Assembly (NCBI GenBank): GCA_022829145.1
Contig: CM040743.1
Location: 36,993,841 to 37,057,840, forward strand
Origin: Albula goreensis
Taxonomy: Eukaryota; Chordata; Actinopteri; Albuliformes; Albulidae
DNA: 64,000 bases
Direction of reading: 5' to 3'
A program made the translations under genes and the position numbers. Every line of letters begins with the position of its first letter. Position 1 is the first letter of the stretch. Shown here piece after piece: positions 39,001 through 52,500 of the stretch. The notes below the pieces were generated by a model. The model saw only the letters and a list, made by a program, of their open reading frames with translations. It ran no database searches and was not told where the DNA came from.

Positions 39001-39705
39001 TATTCTTCTTAAGGGACCAGCCAGAAAAAAAAGGAATTGATTAAACTGGTTTCGACCAATATTTTATGCAAACCTTGGACTGAATTTAATTATAATAAAT
39101 TAATAGCATAAATGTTGATTTTTCTTAGCGTGATGTGTCCTTTAAGCAAATATTGGTTGGCAATATTTGGGTTCAACCCATGTTTTCACAATATGAAATG
39201 TGTTAATGAAGGCAGCAAGCCTATCTGAACTCATTTTCTTCTCTGCGTTTCTGTTGATTTTGGACAGTGAATGTTATTAGATCTTCAATGTATGATTAGT
39301 TTCAAGGAAACCAATAGCACAGACCAAAATCTTTTAATATTTGTTCCCTCAGATTCCATGTGCATATATGATTAAATAAAAACAGCCTGAGTGTGAGTAA
39401 CTGCAAGGACATTCGGTGACATGAAGAGACATGACAACATTGTGGGCAGAAATGTTATTTTTACCTTTTAAAGGCCACACTGCTGTCAAAAGCACTCATT
39501 TATTGAACATGCTTTTAAACAGCATTCACTTTAGCCAGCATCCTAGAGCAGCGGAGCAGATTAAGTAGTCTTAAGGACACATACAACCTGTCGTTCATGC
39601 ACATCACATTTCACCGCTTCTTCTGTAATGCTGACTGTAATGGTCCCTTCTTCGTCTTCCTGTTGTTCTTCATCTTCTTTTGTGAATCATAAATTATCTG
39701 TCATG

Positions 39706-39969
39706 CAAATGATACGGAGCTCTCAGCTCCCAAAATGAGTTCCCCTGTCTGTCCCAGCCCTGGCGTGTGGCATGGGCGGGCTCGGTCAGAACACTTTTCC
39801 CTTGGTAGCAGCTTCCTTTAAACTGTGCCCACTCCAGCTAATGAGGGGAGGGATCATTTTCTCTCAGGCGCTGCTTGGATTTGCACTGGAGCTCAGTAAC
39901 GGAGAATCACTGACTGGATTACTCTGGTAATCGCTGTTACTGGAGTTATGGTGATGTCACTTTTGCTCA
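39706..39969. promoter_or_regulatory. Candidate duplicated enhancer E1, distal copy
   Basis: This is the copy-B partner of 13376-13639. It is identical over 39706-39954 and then differs by C to T inside the CRE (TGATGTCA, 39952-39959), with further differences from 39969 on. It sits about 14.5 kb upstream of tgfbr1 exon 1 in otherwise decayed duplicate sequence, so it is a candidate distal regulator. Recent gene conversion from the intronic copy is the main alternative to selection. Confidence 0.6.
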
Positions 39970-42376
39970 AGTCAGAACATGTAGTGTACCTGTATAAGCA
40001 CCCAATGTTTTTGAATAACAAAACTGTTTTAAAAATGAGCGTACACCATAATACCAACAAAGCAGGAAGAAAATGAATATGTTTGCAAGGTACAGAAAAT
40101 TCATAAAGAAACATTTTCTAATGGGTTTGTGAGGTAAAACTTTGAAAGATATACTTTGTTAGATTGCCTAAAACTGTATTTCTTAAATGTATTCATTGCT
40201 TAACACACATCTATTTTTACAGGGAGTGAAGGGTTAAATAACCCTTCATCATGTTTTCATCAGGGTAAAATACCCTTTCCCACAAATAAGATGTTCTATG
40301 TAAATGTGAGTATTACTATTATATTATTATTATTTAAATCATAAAATAATCAGTAATTAAATAAATACAGATCTATTGCAAAATATTTTTTTCCTCACAG
40401 AAAAAAAAACATAATATATGAGCTATGGTGTCTTATCTTATAATGTCATAAATCAAAGAAACTACAGTTACTGACATTTAAAATCCATTTCAAAGTCAAT
40501 ACAAAAGAATTGCCTGTACTGTGGTTTTTCTTTGATATTCTGTAAACAATAGCCATTTCAGTATTGAAATATATATTTCATGAATCCTGTGGCACCAAGA
40601 CCTCTTCAAAATCTTCACATTACAATATTTCATGTTGAACACATAATGTCAATGAAACTGAAAAATACAACTACCTGGAATTCATATATTTTCAAGTAAC
40701 ATTCTTTTCCCGTCATAAATATGGGTTGAGCCACATGTGTAAATATTTGATATTGGCATATAATGGTATATTTCAGACATGGTAAGCTTCAAACAGATGA
40801 TAAACTCAATATGTCTTGTTTTCACAAAACCATTATTTCTATTATAGATTTCTGGAAGAGATTTCAGGGCTCTGGTAACTTGACATCATTTTTCCAAATT
40901 AATTAATATTTTCCAAATTTTACATCCTCAAAAATAATTAGTTTTATGTGGCACTAAAACTGATAAAGAGCTAATCAATGCAAGGGCTTTGAATTACATG
41001 TTTCTGATTCTGAAAGATAGTTTGTCAATAAAATTACATGAGAAAGCTGTGTTGTGTCTGTTTGTATCACAATGTTCATTATTCATTCAAACTATTCATT
41101 TTTGTATTTTAAATTATTTAGTTTAAATAAGTTAACCAATATATATGTAATGCTAAATGATGCTATGATATTGGCCATGAAAATGTTTCAATCCTGTGCA
41201 ATGTTGAGACAGAACCCTATGAATCTACACTCTCTAATGGGATTTTCAAATCGTAATAACAATATATTACTTTGTGGAGTGGAGGATTTTTTCTGCCATA
41301 TTCCAGCTCAAGCAATAATACTGCGAAATCTGGTATGAAATTACGTGTTGTTGCCTTCTCAGTCAACTAATATTATTTGATATAGTGTATGTTACTTTTA
41401 GTTTAGCTGACTACTTCAGAGCTTTATCAGTGGAATCACAAATGGTGTGGTCCTGGCGAAGTTCCTCCGCTAATATTGGCTCATTTTAACAAAAATAATC
41501 CCATGGTTCCAAATTGACCGATATACTGCACAGTTCACCAGCATTTTATTTATACAGATGTTGCATGCACTGTGTTTTTGATATAATACCTAAATGCTAA
41601 TTTTTTAATATAATATCAAAAAGGGTCTTTTGATGCTATTTATATTCTTTTATGTATGCAATGTGACTATAGTGATTTGAACTGCATGATGAGACATTGT
41701 TTGTTTTAAAATGCATGGATATTTAGATTGCAGTTACAATGACCAAAATTACAAGAATGTGCAGGTATTAGTTTTATTGCATATTGAATTTTTATTACTC
41801 TCTATATCTGTTAATGAACAGCTTCCTTACACTACCTGGTGTGAAACAAATGGAGAAATGGGGGACACAGGCGTTACACACTTCATGGTAAACCTGCAGA
41901 TCTTCTGTACTGCAGTGTTGAAACTGTCCATATCAGAAAAACGTTTACATTATGTGTTTATGGTATTGTACCATATCTTGCATGATGCATTTAACACATC
42001 AGTATATTGTGTAGCATTGTACGTCTTGTTGTATATACTGTACCTCGGGCATCACTGTTCGTGCTGTTCTCTTGGAATTTTGCACTTGATGATGTGAGGA
42101 ACAGCTTTTCATTAATATCCTTGTGAGCTGTGAATTCCCATTTAAATTCTAGGGATGACCTTGTTGACAGATCAGAGTGATGAGGACAGCTTTTGTCTGT
42201 TGTGGAACAGAGGTGAGGAGTGAGACTTTTGTAAATAGTCATTCCTGCAACATTCACTTATCGGTCTGACTGTCCGTCATCCTCCTCATCTCCAGCAGGA
42301 GGCGATGTGCATATTAAAAGTGTCTGGGAGGAGTGGGTGTGGTGGCAGGCTTATTTGCTGACTGCAATAGATTTAT

Positions 42377-42554
42377 TGCTTAAATTGTGCTATCGCCCCC
42401 CACCTTCACAAAGAATGAAGGCTCCCCTGGTGTACTTACACAGTTCTCATTCTGGCCACCTGAGCCTCAACCTCCCCCAGTTTAATTGGCTATATAAAAC
42501 CACAGCTGATGTGCAGAGGCCATTACGCAATGAAATGAAAGCTATACATTGTTG
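42377..42554. promoter_or_regulatory. Candidate duplicated enhancer E2, distal copy
   Basis: This is the copy-B partner of 34318-34497, identical over 42377-42514 with scattered changes after that. It lies about 17 kb upstream of tgfbr1 exon 1 and 1.6 kb beyond the end of the reck coding region, so either gene could in principle be its target. Confidence 0.5.
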
Positions 42555-43502
42555 GTGACTGAAGCGTTTCCCCTACCTCACCTCACAAGAAAATGCTATC
42601 TCCAAAATACACAAAAAGGTGCTGTAAAAATACAATGCACTATGATTATATGCTATTGTTAATATGAATTTAGAGAGTGAATTGCACTGCTTTGCCTTTT
42701 TCTCTGACAGATGTGAGTTGTCTGCTTTTATTTACACCCTGGTTCCCACTCGCCAAGGATCATGAAGCTTGTGATGAAATACAGCTTGTGAATGGAAAAT
42801 CAATATTACAAAAAGATGGGTCAATTAATTATTCAGAGGCAACACAATTGTCTTCCTCAACCATTGTGGAAGTATCAGCACCCACACACTGGAAATATAA
42901 CACCACCACACACCCAGGCTTTTTTCTCATTTGGATTTTTTTACTCAGTAAAATCAAAATGTGCATTTTGTTGGCCTTTTTTAAAAAATTGCAAGTATTG
43001 ACAATTGTATGAGAACACATCGAGGCAATATGCCACAGTTTAAAGTTATGCGTAGGTGCCTATGTTCACGCACAAAAGGAAATAATGAACAAAGCAAAAA
43101 AATAAAAAACGAATAGAGGGAAGCCAAGCCCCACAGTGGAGGAACACTGCAATGCTGCTTCCCACAGTAATACTGACGGTAATAAAATACTTCATGAGGT
43201 GTGGGAAGCACAACCAACTGCAACCAGGCAAACATTACATTAGATTAGGTTCTGGAGTAAAACACTTCATAATTGTCACCATGCAAGAATAATAGCAATA
43301 ATAACATTTGGAATGAAAATATATATATATTTGTGTATACCTTTACAATGCATTCTTTTTTCATTTCATCGAAGTGGGATGTGCCCAAACAATCAACACA
43401 GAACACTAATATTGCATCACATCACATTGAATAAGAATTATTTATATACTTTGACCTGTGTACTGTCATAAATACCCATATATGGATAAGCAATGATTGT
43501 CA

Positions 43503-44155
43503 TAATTATGAACATGGCTATTGTCCTTCATTTCAGAAAAAAAAAATCTATACACATTTTCTATACAAATAAACACTCTGAATCCCTTTTTTTCAACTTT
43601 CAGCTTAGGAACTGCAGTGTTTGGAATAGCTGGTCTATCCATTTGATCTCCTTGATCCCTGCATTTTGTGTTTTTACAACAAGGTTAGCTATGGACAGAC
43701 TGGTTAGCTGCAGACAGGCCACAGAGGAAGGGCTTTAGTCTTACACCCCACCAGGACTATCAACAAAGGGCTGCGAAACCCGGGCTCTTCCCTTCAGTCC
43801 TACTACAGCAGGACACACAAGACTGTGTGTCTTTCAACGTAGCCTCCATTTTGGCTCAGTCTCTTCCTTCGCGGGTGCACTGAATGAAACAAAGGTGGCC
43901 ACTGATGAATTTCAGGGGCTATAGTGTTTTTTTTTTCTTTGAAAAAGGATTGAGTAGAGATCAATCCTGGTAGGCACAATGGTGATTGTGGTAGTCCAAG
44001 GGAAAGGCAGAAGGGGAAAAGGGAGAGAAGGAGAAACAGATAGCCTTCAAAAACAATCACTCCCTCCCCTCCTTCTCATCAGGGACCCCCAAGAGGGTCA
44101 GAGGTCAGGTAGCAGACATGGGCTGCTAGCTGGGGATGGGGGTGGGGTTGCGTGG
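43503..44155 (-). other. reck 3' untranslated/downstream region
   Basis: This holds the sequence after the reck stop down to the edge of copy B. No AATAAA or ATTAAA was found on the minus strand here. The nearest variants (TATAAA and neighbouring AT-rich words at about 43436-43446) lie inside copy B. The reck transcript may therefore end within duplicated sequence. Confidence 0.4.
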
Positions 44156-44374
44156 CTAGGCGTCTCCCTGGGCAACAGCCAACAGCATGAGGGTCAGGCA
44201 GGCCACCAGGACCAGGGCGGGGGTCGCCAGTGAGGGCCGGCCCACCGAGCTGAGTGCGGAGGTCCTCACTTCCGACATGGTGAAGGCCGAGAGGGGGACG
44301 CGTGACACCAGCGTGGGGCTGCCATAGTTGATGAGCGAGTCTATCTTCTCCGCCTCTTTGTTGCACGCCTCGAT
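44156..44374 (-). CDS. reck: reck last coding exon with GPI signal
   Basis: It encodes IEACNKEAEKIDSLINYGSP, then VSRVPLSAFTMSEVRTSALS and a hydrophobic tail LATPALVLVACLTLMLLAVA ending QGDA and TAG. A small-residue stretch followed by a hydrophobic C-terminus fits a GPI-attachment signal; the exact attachment residue is not determined. The acceptor is CTGCTGCAG. Confidence 0.95.
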   Translation of the reverse strand: MEACNKEAEKIDSLINYGSPTLVSRVPLSAFTMSEVRTSALSSVGRPSLATPALVLVACLTLMLLAVAQGDA

Positions 44375-46482
44375 CTGCAGCAGGAGACACAAAGGCATGG
44401 AGGTTATTACCGCCAGGATGTAATTAATCTCAGAACTTCTCAAGACAGTCCTGCCTTGCCATTTGCTAAGAGCAAATTACTGTAGCAGAAATAGCCACCC
44501 CGCAGACATGGCAGGTCAAACAAGAGAATTCATTTAACACATGCCTCCTTTTCCTATTCAACCTGGTAATATACTGTGTTACATAGTTATGACTGAATTA
44601 ATGATTTGAATCACCACATTCTCCTAGACCCGCCTTCACTGAGTTGATGTAATTGGAGGAAATTATTGCTTGCTCCCTGAAAGTGGGCAGGTTTATCATG
44701 CTAAATTTAATCATTTTGCCAGTCTCATAGTGCAGAGATATCAAGCTGACATTTGGGGCTGGGATGAGACCATGTCAAAGTCCTGCCTATCTAATTTGGG
44801 CCAGAGCAGGATAGCACTCACACCACATCTTGGAATAATGAGAAGTGCTCTAACACTGACACAAGAGAACCTTGCCTCTCATCTCAGGACTACAGTCCAA
44901 GTCAAACATCACCATAGGATTTGTTCAGAGTTTGAAACCTACTAATCCCATTATTGTATTTAATGTAAGTAAATTAGTTGGCCTCTGCATACTGGACTCA
45001 TGGGTTACAGTCTAAATGAGATTATTAGATTAACAAGCATTGTGATATACCATACCTGCAGGAGAGCAGGACAATGCTGTACCTATTGTAGATTAGCATA
45101 AGCACAGGTGTAGTGTACTGGCAGCACAATGTAGTGGACAGTACTATACCTGCAGTACATTAGCATGCCAGGGGTTTGCAATGCAAGAGCAATAGAGAAT
45201 TGTGGGAGAATAATATACCTGTGATAGATGTGGTGTCACAGAGGTAGATTGTACCAGTAGTAGAGCAATGTGGACTGTGCTATAGCTGTGGTGATAGGTT
45301 AGCATGCGCAGTGCTATAATGCACCCACATAACAGTGGTGTGGACAGTGCTGTGCCTGTGGTACTTTAGCCTGCACTGTGGCTGTACAGTACCTGCAGTG
45401 GAGTGGGCTGCTGATCCACGGGCACGATGAGGACAACTATCTCCGAGTCAATGCTCAGGTAGCCGAATATGTCGCACTGGGGCACGGAGACGTGCAGTCT
45501 GAGGATCCTGAGAATGTCGTGGACCGTCACGGGCTGCTTCTGATTCAGCTGCGAGGAAAAACAGACCGTCTAAAAGCCGCCATAATGTGTTAAACACGTC
45601 ATCCGTTTAGACAGCTGAACATTTACAGGGGTATTTCAGGTTAAGTACAGTATCTTGCTCAAGGGCAAAACAATCATTCCCACATGCCCACAGGATTTCA
45701 ACCTGTAACCTTCAGGTTATAAACTCAGTCTGCTAATCATTATACCACACTGTTGCTGTGGCAACCACGACACTGTCTGAAAATACATCAAATCCTCTTG
45801 AGGCAAATTAGCTTTAAGCATAATTTAATTCCAACTGATACAGTTAACAGAGATATCAGATATAATGATTTTCTTGGTGATACTGTGGGATTAGTGGTAG
45901 GATTACAGTGAGAATTTATTGATCCTGGGTTTAGTATTTATGCTTTTGAATGGGACTGTTGTCTGTCGGAACAATACACTGTGGTTGGAGCACGGAGCAG
46001 AGCACTGCATTCTGTAAGTTCATTTCAGGGAAGATCATGTGATCGCTGCCCCTCTTCAGGATTTACGTGCTGGAGCGATGCCCATATCTGCAGCGCATTG
46101 AAGCCATACTACCCTCCCGTGGTCATTGATCTCCATTACTGCAGCAAAACGCATCGCGGAAAAACACACCATTTTATTGTACCACACCATGACACTCCAA
46201 TATTAGTCAGGATGGATACAGAATGTGCTAGCAAAACTCAGGGTTGACTCACTCACAGCAGTCGCTGCACAATTTGAAGATGAGGGATCTGGTAGCTGGG
46301 AAAGGGATTTGATGGGATTCAGAGAGGTGAGGGGCACTCTAATGGAGTTCCAGTGAGAAAGAGTGTTTACCTCGGCGAAGACATTCATTTGCTCTTTATT
46401 CCACAGAATCTGCAGCATTCCAGCACAGAGCGGACAGCAGGCCCCTATACAGACACAGAATGCATGCAATTACCTTTCTCTG

Positions 46483-46530
<48 letters not shown>

Positions 46531-49500
46531 ACAAAGTGTCAAGCACAGGTACCAAATGGAAAAACACAGATTTATTCGTATGCCTTTACCAACATACGGT
46601 GTGCACTGTTGTCATTTTTATTTAGCATCGCCACAACCAAAAGTGACCAATTAAACTGGTTTATGATATTCCTTATTTGTGCATTGTTACTATCATTACT
46701 GCAAGTGTATTATAGCCCCGTCCAAAGTTAGGCACTTTTCAGTCTGAGTTAGAGCTCCACCTTGTGGCCATATTTCAGAGCTTAACCCTCTTTGGACAGA
46801 TCACTATGTAAACCAAAGGCTACCAACTGAGCATAACACTTTACGGCTCCATGCACTTTGTCAGTGATTGTTTACTGCTGCCATATGAGCTGGCCTTAGT
46901 TACAGAGTTTCAGAAACCACTCACCCTAGTTTGTGAGTGGTTTCTGAATGGTAGCTAGGAGGTTGTGGTAAGGTTGTGAGAATGTCATGTAGGGCCCACT
47001 CACCGGGAGGAGTGACAGGCTGGCATCCCTCTGTGGACAAAGGGGGGCATCGGATAGAGTCACAGCCGGACTCAGTGTTGTATTCAGAAACCAAGCCCAC
47101 AGCGTGGCAATGGCCAGGGTAGTCTATGGCCACCCGGTCTGAGTAGGCCTCGCACACTGTGTTGTAGGTCTCTCCGTTGTGTCCACACACTGGCTTGGAC
47201 TTTCTGCAAGCATCCTACAGATGTGCAAACACACACACACACAAGGCAAAAACAAAAACATAAATACACATTCAGACATATTTCACAATGTAACATTTTA
47301 ACAATGAAACATCCTTTCTGTAAGAAGCATTTCATGATATGACTTTGAGTTTGCTGCTCATTGGCCAATACTGTCTGTGAAGCAAGGGGTGAAAATGAAA
47401 CATTTTGGCATGCCAGAATATGTTCCATTGATTCATGCAAGATTATTTACAGATGATTTCAAGTAAGGAATGTAAACGTGTTCATCCTCCAAACTGAGGG
47501 CAACAAAGACTGAAGTTACATCTAAACGGAAGGGGCAGGAGGAGGTAGTGATTCACTTACAGTCAGAGTCACACCAATTTTCCTAAACAGAATTGAAACA
47601 GCTAGAACTGCGCTGTACTCAGGTCATAAAGGCCAAGTTACAGCCTTATCCAATGTAAGTGACAGACTGTCTAGACAAGGTTATGGCTTTGTACAAAGAA
47701 AAGTTTAGTCAAGAGGAGCGGATCATACTGTCACAGACGGACACTGAGATACATAAAAGAGGCACGAAAGATACTGGGGAGAGATAAAAAGAGACCGAGG
47801 ATACCTACAGTGCGGAGAGGCTGTTCATTTCTGCCACAGAAAGAGATATGACAAAGCTGAGACAGAGCAGCGAGAACTGAGAAATCAGCATCTACAGCCA
47901 GTCAGGGACAAGGAGAAGAGAGAGGGAGGGAAAGGGGGAGAGAACAGGTTAGAGGAAAGAGGATGGGGTGACACTGAAAGCAGCCAGAAAAGAGCAGAGA
48001 AAAAGTTCTTCAAGACAGCCAGCCAGTGTGGAGAGGAAGTTCACACACTTCAATTGGTCCACAAATATGTGTGACAATGGAAAAACAAAGCCACACACTG
48101 AGACAAAGACTCTTGACCCCCAATCGGTTTCAATCAACATTTGTCATTAACACTAACACTAGTGTTTATTTTTCTTTCTCCAAAAATGCAGTTTGGTGAG
48201 TTAAGTGAACCCACCAGTCCTCCCCCACAGAGAATCACCATTCATAGATGTGAAGTTTAAGTTGTGTGCCCTAACTGACTCTACACTCATTGTAATTTAA
48301 CACAAGTTGGGGTAGCCAGTGCTAAACTGTGGTTTATTTGTCCATTCATTAATCAATCCCTGTGGCCTTCACCTGCCAGTGAGCTGCAATATATTACACA
48401 GACCTGTATCCTAGCCTGGGGCAGTTCCGCAGCCCCTATGGGCAATATTTTTCTCATTTTTGCATGTACCATGAAACATGGCCCCACCCCATGACTCCAA
48501 TCTAACATGGTGCTCAATGTCCCCCCCCTGCTGGTCATACCTGGCAGTGTCCCATGTAGGACAGAGTCTTTCCTCTTTGGTAGAGCAGGCAGAGGTTGGG
48601 GTGCTCCACGTTGGCGGTGTCACACACAGGGTCCAGCTGGGTCTTGTCACAGCTGAAGGACTTTCCCACGCATTCATACTGCCTGCACGGGTAGTCGCTG
48701 ACATTCGAGAGGCACACTTTTCGGTTTGGTAAACACCTGAAAGGAGGGGCAAAGTGTGACCTTACTCATTTGAGGAACCTCATCTTGCATACACATTTCC
48801 ATATAAGTGCTCATCCGGAGGCAAACACCATCCCAAAAAGATGAGTGTGATATATTCTTTTGCCAACTCATGTTCAAAACAACACAAACTGAATTCTAAG
48901 TGTATGTTTAAATATACATCAGTAGTGATTTGTCGGCTTTGAAGTAAAGGAGCCAGAGAGCATCATTATTTTTAACCTATCTGTGTTTCCTTTTCTTTAG
49001 TAACAAGCAAGCGATTAACTGATAAATTATCAGAGTAATAATTACCAACAGGTATAATTTCCTGGTCTTTTATTTTTATGTTTCTTTACATCTCAGAACT
49101 TTATTGAATTTTTCAGACAGCTTTTCTGAACATGTGGATAAATGTTCTATAAATGTTTTATTCTCTGTGCCTCGATTCGAGAAATATTGGCTACATAAAT
49201 ATCCATTTATCTGACCTTTGTAGTTTTGTGAGTTTAATACTTTTGGAAAAGCACAAAAGTTTTCACTGAGTTAAAGTTTACTGGCTAGGTATTACTGCAA
49301 AAATCTATGGCACAATACAATTATCATTTAGGGTTAACTGTAGCCTATTTTTTAACAATTCAGTTGCTTTTTACTCAGTCTGTCTGTATTATCATTTACA
49401 CTATCTAATTTTTCATGACAGAGGACAAACCTGAAACATGAAACACTAAGTTCTGTGCTCAGGTCAGTCCCTGGAAGCCTTACCTTTGACTCCTTGGGCA

Positions 49501-52500
49501 GGGGTTGGGGTAGCAGGGGTCACTGTTTCGGCAGGTGCCAAACTCAAACTGATTGTCCTGCAGGCCCACGCAGCGTGCCACGCAGGCGCTGGGGTAGGTG
49601 CGCCCGTTGTGGGCACAGACCGGCACAAACTGGTCTGGGCAGCCGCACGGTAGCCCTAAGTGGGACAGGAGCAGAGAGGTACGTTTGGGGCTGTTGTCTC
49701 TCCGTCTCACTGTGGTCATTACAGGCCCTGTGGCACTTAGCATAAAGAGCACTGGGATTCACCCATGTACAAACCACACTCCTTCCCACGTCTCTCACAT
49801 TGACCAATTTTCCAGTTTAACTGTCTTCATACTTCCTTTTTCTACTTGCCATGATGAGTGGTGGGGGTTCTGTAATAAAAATGGCTGCCCTGCATGCCAC
49901 AGGTAGGTAGGACAAAATGGTGGTGGACTTTTTAAAAGGAAATGTCATGGGGATATAACTCATATTATCGTTTAACCAATTCAGTGACTGACCACTCATA
50001 GTCTCTCCAGCTATTTTTGGTGTAATAACACCTTGTGGTATGGATCAATGGTTTGCCATTTGGTTTTGGTTTAATTGGGAGTGCCTCCAGGGTCAGGATT
50101 AGGCCTACTCAGGTTCTGCACATTAAGCGGTGCTCCTGACCTGTGAATCGGCGGCGGTCCTCCTCCGAGCTGAGCGCGCTCAGACACTGGCGTGAGGAGC
50201 AGATGACCTCTCCGGCAAAGCAGGAGCAGGGATGGCAGTCCACCTTGAACGTCGTCCCGTGACCTGTGCCAGAGTCACATGCAGGGTCAGATCACAGGTA
50301 TACGTGTAGCATAACAACACCGTCTGTCTGGAATCTGTCTCTAACACACTCATCAAAGGACAGCCTATCAAAAGTGATGATTACTGACCATCTGTATCCC
50401 CGTTGGCTGATACTTACATTGTGCTGGAATGTGGATTACATTGTAGAATTTTTTTAATTGGTCGACTCTTAAATCTGTCCAGCACAATTTGTTTTATTTA
50501 CAAATGTGGTATTTAAAATCATATTAGACTGCATGTAATGACTAATTACCCCAGATATCCAAATTTGTTTTTAAACACACATAACATTTCTTGACCCATT
50601 TGGCCTTGAAATGGTGTAAAATATTTATCAGAGATAACAAGGTTTACTTCTTCAAAGGACAGATCAATTAAAAATGAAAGCTTCAATTTCAGATAAAATA
50701 TTTCAGAAGCCTCCGCACTCTCAGTCATGTTATCAAATCAGCCTCAATTCTCTGATGTCTTTTATCCAAGCAGTTCACAGAAGTTTAGCTTGAGGGTATA
50801 GTCACTTTGCTACCATTAGGTGGCGATGTTACCAAAAATAGCAGTGTTAAGGCAGGAACCTGATGGATGAGGCTTAAGTAAAGTAAACAACGATGTATTC
50901 TCAAGATAATAGCATTGAACTTTTCATTAAATAATCTGGAAGCTCCCACACCTGCTTAACCACTGTTTAACTTTAATAATGCATTACAGTCAGGATAAAA
51001 GGATTTGCACATATCCTGATTATAGAGATCATAGGGAAAAGCTGATTTAAAAACAAAGAATCTAATGAAAAAACCCATAACTTTAGTTCCCAATGTCTGG
51101 AGTTTCTTCACGAAGGAAATCCAATTTCAGGTTGAAACGCTGACAGTCCTCCTTGACATTGGGAGCTAACTAAGCATGTGGGCTTCCACATTATGGTACA
51201 TAATGTACCACAGAAGGACAAGAGGCCTCAGGGGTCGTACTAATGCAGGGCTAATGGACTGGTGAATCTGCAGACTGTGTGGGAATGTCTGGGGATTGAC
51301 CGAGCGATGGCGACAGGGCATACTTTTCCCCTGTCCCCCGACGACGCAGGTCTTAGTGGTGTCCACGCAGGGCATCTCTGTGCAGCTCTCCAGCCGCCCG
51401 CTTTGCCCGCACACGCACACCTCGTAGCACCCCGGCTGCCCGCTGCGCAGGGGCACCTGGATCAGCGAGTCCACGGTCACCAAGAACTCAGAGGCCTCGC
51501 CCAGTTTACAGCCTGTGCAGAGACAGCATGGTGCGCAAGTCAGGGAAAAAAAAACCAGACACACTCAACAGACAGAATGTAAATGCATTAAGTTATAGAG
51601 GAAAACATAAGAAACTTAGAAGGAAGCAGACAAACATGTACTACCTCTAAATTATATGCCACATGGCATTACCTTTTTTTCTGCAAATGATAAGCAAATC
51701 ATTTCTTGTCCATATGTTTCCCTGGCTTAACCCCCTATTTTTCCCAGTTATGCATGCTAAGAAATCTAGAACTCTAAGCTGTAGTGCACAGTGCTCTTGA
51801 CAGAGGGCCAATTCCTCTGGGGGGCATCCCACCGGTTTGGGGGGTAAGTACCTGGCACACAGAAGTAGGGCAGGCAGTCCTGGCTGGGGTGGCACCCCTT
51901 CCTGTTGACCTCACACAGCTGGTTGCTGGGACAGGGGTTTGGGTTGCAGGGGTGAATCACCTCCTCAATAGCATCCCCCACAGAGCTAGGGGCTGACAGT
52001 ACAAAGGGTGGGACAGAGACAGACACTTACTATTAAACTGAACTTGGACCACTGAAAATTCAGAAGCCAGGTAGGGCTCCGTTGTAGTACCCTTGAACAA
52101 CTTACTTAACCCTGTGGCGCTTCATTAGACTATTGGATCTATAAATACTAACACTGATTCTAATAATAATGAATGGTGGAGTTGTAATCATTGTAAATTA
52201 AATGTATGGGTTTTGGACTTGTATGATGTGCTGTTTCTGCTAAGCATGGCACGTACATAATGATGGCTGTCATTGTAAATAAGGAAACGGCAAATACAGA
52301 TTCTGTTCCTTCAGGTGGGAGTCAGTGGTTACCCTACACACTCAAGCCAGTGTTCGGCCCTCGGCTCGTACTCACTGAGGTATCTTTGCAGTGGAATGCA
52401 GCGCTCGGGGTCGTCAGTGGGAGACAGCATGTCGCAGATGCTCTCTGGAGTCTGTCCCTCGTGGAACCTGGTGTGGTCTCCGCACTGGGTCAAAATGTCT

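Larger units (their letters stand above)
35745..43502. repeat. Segmental tandem duplication, copy B (shrunken, decayed)
   Basis: Copy B is 7.8 kb against about 30.6 kb for copy A, with large losses relative to A. It lacks A's 5.9-10.1 kb, 13.7-25.9 kb (including exon 1 and promoter) and most of 26.7-32.5 kb. Some of the difference may be insertions into A instead. Background similarity ranges from weak to roughly 80-85 percent in the better blocks, estimated by eye, but two blocks are identical over 249 and 138 bp. Copy B lies between the reck 3' end and the tgfbr1 upstream region. It starts with a broken exon 2 and ends at a TA-rich junction shared with 35.74 kb. Confidence 0.88.
47215..51323 (-). 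other. reck introns between the 47.0, 48.5, 49.5, 50.1 and 51.3 kb exons
   Basis: Introns at 47215-48540, 48737-49483, 49656-50140 and 50264-51323 contain a short CA tract (47229-47243), purine-rich stretches near 47.75-48.0 kb and AT-rich sequence. Nothing further was recognised in them. Confidence 0.6.

Noticed and set aside
35745..43502. Copy B as a second functional tgfbr1-like gene
   Set aside because: No exon 1, no splice acceptor or donor on the exon 2 relic, and no downstream exons before the next unit.
35745..43502. Copy B as uncollapsed haplotype duplication in the assembly
   Set aside because: Divergence and large gaps outside the identical islands are far beyond allelic variation. 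The identical islands alone could not be excluded this way without reads.
44079..44390. Antisense and shifted frames over the reck exons
   Set aside because: They follow from the GC-rich coding exons. The reck frame alone has consistent splice sites and homology.
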